The notes below the pieces were generated by a model. That model searched no databases. It was not told the DNA's origin and worked only from the letters and a program-made list of their open reading frames with translations. Positions 17,654 to 26,997 of a DNA stretch of 64,000 bases are shown here, one piece after another; positions within the stretch are counted from its first letter, which is position 1; each line of letters starts with the position of its first letter. Origin of the DNA: Chitinophagaceae bacterium (lineage in GTDB: Bacteria; Bacteroidota; Bacteroidia; Chitinophagales; Chitinophagaceae); assembly GCA_016787085.1 (NCBI GenBank), contig JAEUVJ010000034.1, positions 1 to 64,000 on the forward strand. The letters run 5' to 3'. The position numbers and the translations under genes were made by a program.

Positions 17654-19840
17654 ATGCCTAACAAAAAACCAAAGGTGAAAAAGGAAAACAAATTTTCCTA
17701 CACCAATAAGCTGACAAAAAAGTCAGTGAAGTTCACACCCGTGGAAGACGAAGTGGTGGTAACATTTCAACCGGGCTCTACTTCAGAGACAGCCCGTTCG
17801 GCTATGGAAAAATCGGCTATGTCCATTACAGAAGGGATGAATATGCAAAGAGGGTTTGCAGTGTTCAGTGATGCGGCGGTACCAAAAGAAAAAAGCAGGA
17901 AAGACCATTTAACAGATGAGACCAATGTGGCCAATGCCTTACCTGTGATGGTTGACCAGGAAGGGTTAAGACGGTTTTTTTTACCGGATGAATTCACTGT
18001 CCAGTTCAAAGAGACCATTACGAAAAAAGAGGCGGAGACGCTGATAAAAAAAATGGGCACTAAGATACTGGTGGAGCAACGTACACCCGGCTATTATACG
18101 CTTGAGGTGCCTGAAGGAGAAGGTTTGTTTGAGAATATCCAGAAATTCGGGGAGCAGGAGGAAGTGGCATTTGCTGAGCCCAGTGAAGCAGGATTCAATG
18201 ATGCTTTGCAATACCTGCCTGATGATACAGATTTCCCCGTTCTCTGGGCCATGCGCAACACCGGCCAGGTGGTCAATAACATTGCCGGCACCCTCGATGC
18301 AGATATAGATGCTACGGAGGCCTGGGACATCAACAGGGGAAAACCCGAAATAGTGATTGCCGTGATTGATACCGGCTGCGATATGGATCATCCCGATCTG
18401 AAAAACAATTTGCTCCCAAGAGGTACTGAGGACTGGGATTTTGCAGATGCCGGCGATCCTTCACCCGATGATTCAGATATTCATGGCACACATGTGGCAG
18501 GCACAGCTGCTGCTATTGACAATACAGTTGGGGTGATAGGAGTTGCACCTAAATGCCGCATTATGCCGCTGCGTGTTAATCTTACTGCTGGTATGAACCA
18601 GAACCGGGCCGATGCGATCAATTTTGTAGCAGCCCATGCCACCGCCAACCCGGGCCGTCGCTATGTCATTAACTGCAGCTGGAAAATGAGTGGTGATCAT
18701 ACCGGCGTACGCAATGCCATTATCAATGCTGTCAGTAAAAACGTGGTTGTTTGTTTTGCCGCAGGTAATGCCAATACGGATATCGATGTAACTCCGCAAT
18801 ACCCGGCCGTGTATCCCGAAGTGATAGCCGTAGCTGCTACCAACCAGAAAGATGTACGGGCTTCGTTTTCTAATTACGGTACAAAAGTGGATGTGTCTGC
18901 ACCCGGGGTCAATATTTATTCCAGCATCCCGGATAATACCTATACCTACCTGGACGGTACCTCAATGGCTTCTCCGCATGTTGCCGGTCTGGCCGCATTG
19001 ATATGGTCGAGGAATAAAACACTGACAAATGCACAGGTGAGGAATATTATACAGTCAACCTGCGACAATATTGATGCAAAGAACCCGGGTTTTGCGGGCA
19101 GGCTCGGTAGAGGAAGGATAAACGCTTACCATGCATTGATGAATACACCGGCTCCTGTACTGCCATTCACCGTGATACGGCGGTTTCGTTTCCCTCAATT
19201 AAATTCGGGGTCAAGTTCCGCCCTTACTTATGTGCGCAGGATGCGTATCGGATTTATTATACAACCGGCGCTGTTGTTTTTAACGCAAAAGCCTTTTTCA
19301 GAGAGGATATATTTTATGAACCCGGGTACAGGAGCAGTAATGGGGAGTATTGATCCTGTAAGCAACGATACTATCGGGAGTCTTGAATGGGACGGCAGCC
19401 ATATCCGGGTGGCGAATGTAACCACCGGTTCCGGCTTTATCAATACCATTAATCCTTCTACAGGTGCGCAACTGGCATCTATGCCCGTTCCTGCCGGCAG
19501 GGGTGAAGGGCTCGCTTTTGATGGTACCTATTTTTATTATTCGATCATCAACAGGATATATGTTATCAAACCGACAGGAGCAGTGGTCCGGTCATTCCCT
19601 GCGCCCGGTGGCAGTTGTCATGCTTTGGCTTATGGCGATGGTTTATTATTCAGCGGCAACAGTACCAATGGTGTCATTACCGTTTTCCATCCCGGCACCC
19701 TGATCGTACATGGTACTATTAATGCACCCGGCGCAGGCGCCAATAAAGTACAGGGGCTGGCATACAATGCAGCTACGAACGAGTTGTTTGTGGCCAACCA
19801 GGGAGAGAATATTATTTATGTTGGCCGGGTGACGTTATAG
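17654..19840 (+). CDS. Subtilisin-like S8 serine protease with C-terminal propeller-like repeats, no signal peptide
   Basis: A 728-residue protein. The catalytic triad is D239 (V-I-D-T-G), H277 (H-G-T-H-V-A-G) and S437 (G-T-S-M-A-S-P-H), with oxyanion N372 (A-A-G-N). Residues 1 to about 185 hold two pro-domain-like segments (V-V-V-T-F-Q-P-G near 35; F-T-V-Q-F-K near 114). From about residue 545 to the end, repeated strands of the type G-L-A-F-D-G-T-Y-F-Y-Y and G-L-A-Y-N-A-A-T-N-E-L-F-V suggest a small beta-propeller. The N-terminus is Lys-rich and lacks a signal peptide, and no T9SS tail is present, so the enzyme may stay in the cytoplasm or leave by another route. It has a full AGGAGG Shine-Dalgarno, rare in this phylum. 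Confidence 0.88.
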   Translation: MPNKKPKVKKENKFSYTNKLTKKSVKFTPVEDEVVVTFQPGSTSETARSAMEKSAMSITEGMNMQRGFAVFSDAAVPKEKSRKDHLTDETNVANALPVMVDQEGLRRFFLPDEFTVQFKETITKKEAETLIKKMGTKILVEQRTPGYYTLEVPEGEGLFENIQKFGEQEEVAFAEPSEAGFNDALQYLPDDTDFPVLWAMRNTGQVVNNIAGTLDADIDATEAWDINRGKPEIVIAVIDTGCDMDHPDLKNNLLPRGTEDWDFADAGDPSPDDSDIHGTHVAGTAAAIDNTVGVIGVAPKCRIMPLRVNLTAGMNQNRADAINFVAAHATANPGRRYVINCSWKMSGDHTGVRNAIINAVSKNVVVCFAAGNANTDIDVTPQYPAVYPEVIAVAATNQKDVRASFSNYGTKVDVSAPGVNIYSSIPDNTYTYLDGTSMASPHVAGLAALIWSRNKTLTNAQVRNIIQSTCDNIDAKNPGFAGRLGRGRINAYHALMNTPAPVLPFTVIRRFRFPQLNSGSSSALTYVRRMRIGFIIQPALLFLTQKPFSERIYFMNPGTGAVMGSIDPVSNDTIGSLEWDGSHIRVANVTTGSGFINTINPSTGAQLASMPVPAGRGEGLAFDGTYFYYSIINRIYVIKPTGAVVRSFPAPGGSCHALAYGDGLLFSGNSTNGVITVFHPGTLIVHGTINAPGAGANKVQGLAYNAATNELFVANQGENIIYVGRVTL

Positions 19841-19880
19841 CGCATTACCTGTAAAAAAAGTATGTGTAGCAGCGTTGGTT

Positions 19881-19923
19881 ACGGAGCTCTGTTTTCTACA
19901 GTAAAAGCAGGGCTCCGTTTTTT
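19881..19923 (+). terminator. Terminator of the subtilase gene
   Basis: An 11-bp stem with one G-T pair (19881-19891 with 19908-19918), a 16-base loop, and a T-rich tail. Confidence 0.8.
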
Positions 19924-19948
19924 ATTTTTATGGCTGTATCTTTAATGT

Positions 19949-21019
19949 ATGCCTGAATTCAATACCCGGATAACACAAATACTGCTGTTATCGGTGATCA
20001 TCCTGTTGGTTTACTTAGTTATTAAAGAGCTGTATATTTTTTTGCCGGGTTTACTGGGCGCACTGACCTTGTATATCCTCAGCCGGGCAAACTATTTTCA
20101 GTTGATCTATAACCGGAAATGGAAAAAGGGGTGGGCGGCGGCTCTTTTTATCCTTTATTATCTCCTGCTGATCGGGCTGCCTGTATTTCTGGCCATTATG
20201 CTGATCAGTCCTAAGCTGAACTCTTTTTTATCGAATCCAGATCAAATGATCACTGACGCCAAGCACTCTGTGGTACTGATACAGCAGAAGCTGGGCTTTA
20301 ATTTTGTATCGGAGGCATCCCTGACCAATTCATTGGGTAAGCTCTCTGCTTATATTCCTTCTATCCTGAACGATACGGCCAACCTGATCACCAATCTTGC
20401 TATCATGCTGTTCGTTCTTTATTATATGTTGTATAATGGCAGGGAAATAGAGCGGACGCTGAACAGGATCATTCCGCTGAAGCAGGAGAATATCAACATG
20501 CTGGCTTCGGAGACCAAAAAGATGGTGAGAGCCAATGCGCTTGGTATCCCGCTTATTTCCATTATCCAGGGTCTGACAGCCACACTCGGATATTTTATTT
20601 TCGGAGTGAATGAATGGGCACTCTGGGGATTTCTTACCGGCGTCTTTGCTTTTTTCCCGGTAGTGGGCACTATGATCGTATGGGTACCACTCGTGATCTA
20701 TACTTATGCTATCGGCAATACCTGGCAGGGAACAGCCCTGCTTATTTACAGCGCCGTTGTTACCGGCAATGTGGATTATATGTCCCGCATTACATTATTG
20801 AAAAGAATGGGAGATGTGCATCCCGTGATCACTATTCTCGGAGTGATAGTGGGGCTGGGCCTGTTTGGTTTTATCGGGTTGGTATTTGGCCCATTACTGA
20901 TCAGCTATATTATTTTGCTGTTTAATATCTATATGAATGAATTTATTGATATCCCAAGGCCGCAGCCTCATGCAAGGACGCCGCAGGAAAGCGAGGAAGA
21001 TATTGAGCCGGATGAATAA
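19949..21019 (+). CDS. AI-2E family (UPF0118/PerM-like) membrane transporter
   Basis: A 356-residue inner-membrane protein with about seven to eight hydrophobic helices and the family's central region (N-L-I-T-N-L-A-I-M-L-F-V-L-Y-Y-M-L-Y) and conserved late motifs (F-F-P-V-V-G-T-M-I-V-W-V-P; H-P-V-I-T-I-L-G-V-I-V-G-L). Family members have been linked to autoinducer-2 export, Na+/H+ exchange and other roles, so the substrate cannot be named. The C-terminal tail is acidic. Confidence 0.88.
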   Translation: MPEFNTRITQILLLSVIILLVYLVIKELYIFLPGLLGALTLYILSRANYFQLIYNRKWKKGWAAALFILYYLLLIGLPVFLAIMLISPKLNSFLSNPDQMITDAKHSVVLIQQKLGFNFVSEASLTNSLGKLSAYIPSILNDTANLITNLAIMLFVLYYMLYNGREIERTLNRIIPLKQENINMLASETKKMVRANALGIPLISIIQGLTATLGYFIFGVNEWALWGFLTGVFAFFPVVGTMIVWVPLVIYTYAIGNTWQGTALLIYSAVVTGNVDYMSRITLLKRMGDVHPVITILGVIVGLGLFGFIGLVFGPLLISYIILLFNIYMNEFIDIPRPQPHARTPQESEEDIEPDE

Positions 21020-21021
21020 AA

Positions 21022-21053
21022 AAAACTCAGTACTGAGGCCAGCACTGAGTTTT
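21022..21053. terminator. Bidirectional terminator between AI-2E and BI-1 genes
   Basis: A perfect 10-bp stem (21022-21031 with 21044-21053) with a 12-base loop, A run before and T run after, placed between two convergent genes. Confidence 0.85.
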
Positions 21054-21072
21054 CCTGAATAAAATTATATGA

Positions 21073-21834
21073 TCAGTCTTTGAGTTTAGACAACAGGCGG
21101 AGTATTTCAAGATACAGCCATACCAATGTAAACAACAAACCAAAAGCACTGTACCACTCCATGTATCTGGGCGCTTTCATTTCTGCACCTTTCTCTATCA
21201 TATCGAAATCAAGCAGCAGGTTCAACGCCGCCAGGCACACAACAACTACGGAAAACCCGATCCCAAGCGGAGTGCTGGCATTGGTAAATGCACCTATTGT
21301 AGTTCCAAAGACCAGGAATGCTACCCATTTGAGAAGGTAGAATAACATGATGCTGACTGTGGCAATGGTAATAATGGACCTGAATTTATTGGTCACTTTG
21401 ATCACCCGTGTATAGTACAACACGTACATGACAAGTGTTACTATCAGGGTAAGACCAACAGCCTGCATGACCAGCCCCGGGTAACTTTCTTTAAAAGAAT
21501 AATCATAGGCGGCAGAAACGGAACCGACAAACAAGCCTTCCAGGATAGCAAAAGCAGGCGCCAAAAATGGCGACCACTGTTTTTTGAAGGACATGACCAG
21601 GCCGATTATAAAGCCACCGGCCACACCGGTGATCATCAGGGGCATCGGGTTGCTCCCTTTATAATACTGGTTCCATGCCAGGAGGGTGGTCGCCAGCATT
21701 AAAAGGAAAAGAACACAGAATTTTTTCATCGTGCCTTGTATCGTCATTTCTTCACCGGTACTGATGCCCTGGAAAATTGTTCCCTCAAAGGCTTTTTCCT
21801 GCAAGGTGGGATTGCCCGATTTAAATATTGCCAT
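21073..21834 (-). CDS. Bax inhibitor-1/YccA family membrane protein
   Basis: A 253-residue protein of the BI-1 (TMBIM) family, about seven transmembrane helices, of the longer bacterial YccA/YetJ-like type starting with M-A-I-F-K-S-G-N-P-T-L. The late D-F-D-M-I-E segment near residue 209 carries the acidic residues that in YetJ control a pH-dependent calcium leak. Calcium leak or modulation of membrane proteolysis is the role suggested by the family; nothing in the neighbourhood narrows it. Confidence 0.85.
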   Translation of the reverse strand: MAIFKSGNPTLQEKAFEGTIFQGISTGEEMTIQGTMKKFCVLFLLMLATTLLAWNQYYKGSNPMPLMITGVAGGFIIGLVMSFKKQWSPFLAPAFAILEGLFVGSVSAAYDYSFKESYPGLVMQAVGLTLIVTLVMYVLYYTRVIKVTNKFRSIITIATVSIMLFYLLKWVAFLVFGTTIGAFTNASTPLGIGFSVVVVCLAALNLLLDFDMIEKGAEMKAPRYMEWYSAFGLLFTLVWLYLEILRLLSKLKD

Positions 21835-21944
21835 AGTGGTTTAATTTTTATGAGTATAAATGTACGAAATCACAAATAAAGAATATTCACTTATGGCATA
21901 ATAGTATTTGTCATAAATGGAATTTCTTCGTTTGTTATTTTCCC

Positions 21945-23873
21945 TTAGTAGTGCCAGCGTACAAACGCTTCCATGGCAGCATAATGTGTCAATCCAAGAT
22001 CAGCATACAGGCCGGCAGTGGCTGCATTTCTTTCTTCTGCCCTTTGCCAGAACTCCCGGGAGTCGCTGCCCTGGAAGGGGACCATATCCTTTTGTGATTG
22101 ATGAATGAAAATACCAAACCGTTTCTTTAACACCTGGTCGGGGCTCATGGGTACAGCCATTTCAATTTCCTCCATATTCCATTCCTGCCAGGCGCCTTTA
22201 TACAGCCATAGCCAGCAATCGTGGATCCATTCATCACCGGCGGCCCTCATCCTTTTCAAGGCTTCCAGCACTACGTGGAAACAAACGATGTGCGTACCGT
22301 GCGGGTCAGCAAAGTCGCCGGCACAATACACCTGTTGTGGTTTTATCTTTCGTAACAGTTCAATCGTGATCTTAATGTCTTTTTCACTCATCGGCTTTTT
22401 CTCGATGGTGCCGGTTTCGTAGAAAGGCAGATTTTGAAAATGTATGTTCTCATCTTTGATCCCGACATAGCGGCAGGTGGCTTTCGCTTCACCACGCCGT
22501 ATCAATCCTTTGATAGAACGGATAGTGGGCGTATCTATCTGGTTTGATTTTTTATTCGCCAGGAACTTTCTAGCATTGGCCAGTATCTTCCCGGATTTAC
22601 TTGTATCAATACCAGCTATCTCTTCAAAGCCCACGGCAAAATCCAGGAAGCGGGTAACAAATTCATCGGTTACGGCAATATTGCCGGAGGTTTGATAGGC
22701 TACATGCACGTCATGTCCCTGGTCATGCAACCGCTGAAAAGTACCGCCCATGCTGATAATATCATCATCCGGGTGAGGAGAGAAGATCACCACCCGTTTA
22801 GGATAAGGTGATGAACGTTCCGGGTGGCCGGGAATGACGGCATCTTTTTTTCCTGCGGGCCATCCCGTGATGGTATCACGCAGCATATAAAACACATCGA
22901 GATTTATTTCATATGCATCGCCTTTTTCCACCAGCAGATCGCTTAACCCGTATTCATTATAATCTGTATTCGTCAGGCTGAGTACTGGTTTCTTTAGTTT
23001 TAATGCCATATTCACTACAGCTTTCCTGATCATTTTAGGGGTCCATTCACAGTCGCCGGTGAGCCAGGGCGACTTATTTCTTGTCAGTTCTGCAGCCGCT
23101 GCTTCATCCACTACGAATGTTACGTCATCGTGATTCTGCAATAATGATGCGGGCACCTGTTCAGTATCATCTTCCTCTACTGCTTTCTTCAACACAGGGG
23201 CTTTGGCCGGCCCCCATGCCATCAGGATGATCTTACGGGATCGCAAGATGGTACTGATACCCATAGTGATCGCTAATCTTGGTACCTGGGATATATTGGC
23301 AAACTCATAGGCATTGGCTATACGGGTGGAGTTATCGAGTGTGATCAGTCTTGTTTTGGAATAAATACCTGAACCCGGCTCGTTGAAGCCAATATGCCCG
23401 TTATTACCTATTCCCAGGATCTGCAGATCTATCCCGCCGGCGTCTTTTATTTTCTTTTCATATTGCTGGCAATGTTGTTTGATGCCTTCTTTATTGACCG
23501 TACCATCGGGGATATGAATATTCTTAGGATGGATATCCACATGATCGAAGAGATGGGTACGCATGAAGCGGTTATAGCTTTGCAAGGCATCATTGTCTAT
23601 CGGGTAATATTCATCGAGGTTGAAGGTGATGACATTTTTAAAACTCAATTTTTCCTCTTTGTGTATCCGTACCAGTTCTGCATACAGGGATTTAGGAGTG
23701 GAGCCAGTCGCTAAACCTAATACACATATTTCTTTGGTTTTTTGTTTAGACCTGATCATGTCAGCGATCTGCCGGGCTACATATTTTGAACCTTCTTTGG
23801 GGTCCGGATATATCTTAACGGGTATCTTTTCAAAACTGTCTGAGAGATCAATAGAGGCAACTTTCTTAGCCAT
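21945..23873 (-). CDS. nagB: Glucosamine-6-phosphate deaminase fused to a LmbE/PIG-L domain
   Basis: A 642-residue two-domain protein. Residues 1 to about 275 are a NagB isomerase-deaminase that converts glucosamine-6-phosphate to fructose-6-phosphate and ammonia: substrate loop L-A-T-G-S-T-P (54-60), catalytic Asp in N-L-D-E-Y-Y (D87) and H160 in N-N-G-H-I-G-F-N-E. Residues 360-600 are a PIG-L/LmbE-type deacetylase domain with the zinc motif H-P-D-D at 367-370 and a later D-P-H-G-T-H. The fusion suggests deacetylation and deamination on one chain, though the second domain's substrate is not proven. GH20 is encoded 86 bases upstream on the same strand, so the pair can form a route from chitin-type oligosaccharides to glycolysis. 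Confidence 0.9.
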   Translation of the reverse strand: MAKKVASIDLSDSFEKIPVKIYPDPKEGSKYVARQIADMIRSKQKTKEICVLGLATGSTPKSLYAELVRIHKEEKLSFKNVITFNLDEYYPIDNDALQSYNRFMRTHLFDHVDIHPKNIHIPDGTVNKEGIKQHCQQYEKKIKDAGGIDLQILGIGNNGHIGFNEPGSGIYSKTRLITLDNSTRIANAYEFANISQVPRLAITMGISTILRSRKIILMAWGPAKAPVLKKAVEEDDTEQVPASLLQNHDDVTFVVDEAAAAELTRNKSPWLTGDCEWTPKMIRKAVVNMALKLKKPVLSLTNTDYNEYGLSDLLVEKGDAYEINLDVFYMLRDTITGWPAGKKDAVIPGHPERSSPYPKRVVIFSPHPDDDIISMGGTFQRLHDQGHDVHVAYQTSGNIAVTDEFVTRFLDFAVGFEEIAGIDTSKSGKILANARKFLANKKSNQIDTPTIRSIKGLIRRGEAKATCRYVGIKDENIHFQNLPFYETGTIEKKPMSEKDIKITIELLRKIKPQQVYCAGDFADPHGTHIVCFHVVLEALKRMRAAGDEWIHDCWLWLYKGAWQEWNMEEIEMAVPMSPDQVLKKRFGIFIHQSQKDMVPFQGSDSREFWQRAEERNAATAGLYADLGLTHYAAMEAFVRWHY

Positions 23874-23898
23874 ATTGTGATATTTACAATGATGGGTT

Positions 23899-23906
23899 CA
23901 AAGATA
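23899..23906 (-). promoter_or_regulatory. -7 promoter box for nagB (TATCTTTG)
   Basis: TATCTTTG on the minus strand fully matches TAnnTTTG, 26 bases before the start codon; a TTG lies about 21 bases further upstream as a possible -33. It implies that nagB has a promoter of its own between it and GH20. Confidence 0.5.
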
Positions 23907-23959
23907 TTGAAATGTACACAGGCAAATCAATCCAAAGTGGCTGCAAAAACCTGCAACCT

Positions 23960-26350
23960 TTAATTCACTTCGATCTCATCCACAAATAGCCATGCTTTAT
24001 TGCCTGCCCCTGGATTACCATCCGGAATAATCCCTTTATTCTTTACAAACACTTTTATAAAGCGGGTCGAGACCGGTGCGGGATTTATCCTGATCACACC
24101 ATTTGAACCGTTTGTTTTTTCAAACTGATCGCTTTTCCCGACCGGGAAAAACTCACGGCCATCCTGTGAGATGAAAATCTCAGCAGATTCTGGCGGGTAG
24201 ATCCAACTGCCGCCTGAGCTGAGTGAATGAATAACAACGCTCCCGATGAACTGGGAAACGCCCAGATCTATCACCGCTTCGAGGTCATCACCGCTCCAGC
24301 CGAGGAATTCACGGCTGCGGGCAAGGCCTTTTTCATTCTGCACGCCATTCACCAATGTAAACGCACCGTCACCGGGATAATTTCTGGAAGGCTCTGTAGC
24401 GATGGTGATAGGTTTACCCGTTGCTTTGTTGAGTTGAAACTTCTGAATCACCAAAGATGTATTAAGATTCTTACCGACTAATGTATAGCCGTAAACCCCG
24501 GAGCAATTAATTCTTTTTGTATAGGGAGTTTTTTCTAAACAAACATAACATACCGTGTCGGTGGCTGATCTTTGTCTGGAATCAATACAATTGCTGTCCA
24601 TAGCAGGATAGTTATGAAACAGGATATTCTCCCCGGGAATTTTACTGTTCACTGTCAGCAATACGCCATGGCTGACCGTATCAGGAGTAATAGCAGCTTT
24701 CAGGTCAAAAAAAGTAAGACTGTAATTCGCTTTCCACAATTCGTATCGTTTAAATTGCTGCAATAATCTCTTTTCAAAATCCGCCAGGTCCCTGTTCTCT
24801 TTTTTGCTCCAGAGTACTTCACTTAACGCAGCCATACGGGGAAAGACCATATACTCCACTTTCCGGGTGTTTTTTATGTATTCAGTCCAAAGGTTGGCCT
24901 GTGCTCCCATAATGTATTTGCCTTCTTCTGCATCCAGTTCTGCCGGTATGGGTTCATAGGCATATACTTTTTCGATAGGATTATACCCCCCGATCGTAAC
25001 TGAATCTTCATTCAGGCTTTGGGTGTGATCGAAATAAACGGGATTGCCCGGAGTCATGATCACTTTATGTTTTTGTTTGGCAGCATCAATGCCTCCCTGT
25101 TCGCCACGCCAGCTCATCACAATAGCATTGGGGGCCAGGCCTCCTTCCAGTATCTCATCCCACCCGATCAGCGTTTTACCCTTCCTATTCAGGTATTTTT
25201 CAATACGCTGGATAAAATAACTCTGTAACTCATGCTCATCTTTCAGGCCAAGTTCTTTCATTCGTTGCTGGCATTTCGGACAGGTTTTCCAGTGTGTCTT
25301 CGGGCATTCATCGCCACCTACATGAAAATATTTTGAAGGAAAGAGGGGAATGACTTCATCAATGACGTTTTGCAGGAACTGGAAAGTAGACTCATTGCCG
25401 GCGCAGAATACATCGTCAAATACACCCCATGTTTCCTGTACCAGTTTTATTCTGCCTTTTTTTTGTTCATCCGCACTTTTGGAAGAGATCATATTGCCCG
25501 GAATCGGGGTAGGTTTTGATGGAAAACAACTCAGCCAGGGATAAGCGGCAATGGCCGCACTGCTGTGCCCCGGCATTTCAATTTCGGGTACCACGTCAAT
25601 GAAACGATCTTTGGCATATTTCACCACTTCTTTTATTTCCGCCTGTGTATAAAAACCACCGTATCTTTTATTGTCATTGCCGGTACCGGGATAGCGGCCA
25701 ATGATCGTTCCGTTTCGCCAGGCTCCCACTGAAGTAAGTTTTGGATATTTTTTTATTTCAATGCGCCAGCCCTGGTCTTCGGTCAGGTGCCAGTGAAATG
25801 TATTGATCTTATGCACGGCGAGATAATCAATATATTTTTTGATAAAAGCCACCGGGAAAAAATGACGGCTCACATCTAAATGCATACCCCGGTAGGCAAA
25901 GCGGGGCTCATCATTTATCATTAAGGAGGGGACCGGGAGTTTACTATTTGTCTTTTCAACCGGGAAGAGCTGAATGAGCGTCTGCATACCATAGAAAGTT
26001 CCTGAAGCCGTTTGCCCCTGTATAGAAATGCTGCCGGGCTCAACGGTCAGTGAATATGCGCCTTCTTTTCCCGGCAATAATGTTTGCAGGGTGGTCAGCC
26101 GGATATAGTTGGCGGCAGCGGTCTTTATTTTTCTTAAAGACCAGCCGTAATACATTTTAAGATAACTATTCAGAAAATTCGCACTGTTGTCGTCCACCCC
26201 GTTGGTGACAATAATAACGGTTGATGCGCTCAATGAAAAACTTCCGGTACCGGGCTTTACTTCTACCGGCCGGGGAATGATAGTGGCTGGCTGGGCAATA
26301 ATTAAGCAGGTTACAAAGATGCAGCATAGTAAAAGGGCCGTTGAGCGCAT
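23960..26350 (-). CDS. Beta-N-acetylhexosaminidase (GH20)
   Basis: About 796 residues from the chosen Met (eight codons inside a longer frame starting at 26374), which gives a clean signal peptide ending I-I-A-Q. A GH20b N-terminal domain is followed by the TIM barrel with H-W-H-L-T-E-D-Q-G-W-R and the catalytic Asp-Glu in H-V-G-G-D-E-C-P (D355-E356 counted from the upstream Met). The neighbouring Asp binds the substrate acetamido group, as in the substrate-assisted mechanism of the family. The last 130 residues resemble an F5/8-type carbohydrate-binding module (F-L-G-W-S-G-D-D-L-E-A-V-I-D-L-G). It releases terminal GlcNAc or GalNAc outside the cytoplasm and feeds the nagB product next door. 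Confidence 0.92.
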   Translation of the reverse strand: MRSTALLLCCIFVTCLIIAQPATIIPRPVEVKPGTGSFSLSASTVIIVTNGVDDNSANFLNSYLKMYYGWSLRKIKTAAANYIRLTTLQTLLPGKEGAYSLTVEPGSISIQGQTASGTFYGMQTLIQLFPVEKTNSKLPVPSLMINDEPRFAYRGMHLDVSRHFFPVAFIKKYIDYLAVHKINTFHWHLTEDQGWRIEIKKYPKLTSVGAWRNGTIIGRYPGTGNDNKRYGGFYTQAEIKEVVKYAKDRFIDVVPEIEMPGHSSAAIAAYPWLSCFPSKPTPIPGNMISSKSADEQKKGRIKLVQETWGVFDDVFCAGNESTFQFLQNVIDEVIPLFPSKYFHVGGDECPKTHWKTCPKCQQRMKELGLKDEHELQSYFIQRIEKYLNRKGKTLIGWDEILEGGLAPNAIVMSWRGEQGGIDAAKQKHKVIMTPGNPVYFDHTQSLNEDSVTIGGYNPIEKVYAYEPIPAELDAEEGKYIMGAQANLWTEYIKNTRKVEYMVFPRMAALSEVLWSKKENRDLADFEKRLLQQFKRYELWKANYSLTFFDLKAAITPDTVSHGVLLTVNSKIPGENILFHNYPAMDSNCIDSRQRSATDTVCYVCLEKTPYTKRINCSGVYGYTLVGKNLNTSLVIQKFQLNKATGKPITIATEPSRNYPGDGAFTLVNGVQNEKGLARSREFLGWSGDDLEAVIDLGVSQFIGSVVIHSLSSGGSWIYPPESAEIFISQDGREFFPVGKSDQFEKTNGSNGVIRINPAPVSTRFIKVFVKNKGIIPDGNPGAGNKAWLFVDEIEVN

Positions 26351-26453
26351 AGATATGTTTATTTGAGGTGCCAATTTAAGCCATTGTGTAATGTTGCGGG
26401 CTCCTTTTTTTTGGTTAGGTTTGAAAAAAATTAGTCACGTTCAATCACCCGTC

Positions 26454-26933
26454 ATGTCCGATAATAAAGCGATCATGGAGAGATTTTATACTGCTTTCCA
26501 AAAAAGGGATCACCAGGCGATGAATGCCTGTTACAGTGAGGATATCATATTCAGCGATCCTGCATTTGGTATGTTAAAGGGCAATGAAGTAAAAAGCATG
26601 TGGGAAATGCTTTGTACCAATGCCCGTGATTTTTCATTGACATTTTCTGATATCGAAATGCTGGATGAAGAGTACGGCACATGTAAATGGACAGCTACCT
26701 ACACTTTTTCCAAAACCGGCAGGAAAGTGGTGAATCATATAAAGGCCTACATGAAGTTATACGAAGGCAGGATCATCGAACACAGTGATGCTTTTCGCCT
26801 GAGCACATGGATCGGGCAGGCACTTGGCTGGAAAGGTGTTTTATTCGGCTGGACCGGGTTTATGAAAAAAGCAGTACAGAAGAATGCGAGAAAAAGCCTT
26901 GAAAATTTCATGCGCAATAAAAAAAGTGAATAA
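26454..26933 (+). CDS. NTF2-like / SnoaL-like domain protein
   Basis: A 159-residue protein from an ATG that fits the fold (M-S-D-N-K-A-I-M-E-R-F-Y); a longer frame opens at 26391 but its extra 21 residues look unlike the family. The cone-shaped NTF2 fold is shown by F-Y-T-A-F-Q-K-R-D-H-Q-A-M-N near residue 10 and W-T-A-T-Y-T-F near 80. Members include ketosteroid isomerases, polyketide cyclases and binding proteins; the last 40 residues are basic. The substrate cannot be told from sequence. Confidence 0.8.
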   Translation: MSDNKAIMERFYTAFQKRDHQAMNACYSEDIIFSDPAFGMLKGNEVKSMWEMLCTNARDFSLTFSDIEMLDEEYGTCKWTATYTFSKTGRKVVNHIKAYMKLYEGRIIEHSDAFRLSTWIGQALGWKGVLFGWTGFMKKAVQKNARKSLENFMRNKKSE

Positions 26934-26997
26934 CCGGCTATTAACACCAGCTATTCACTATAGATTTGTCATCCTAAGCGAACGCACTATTCACCGC

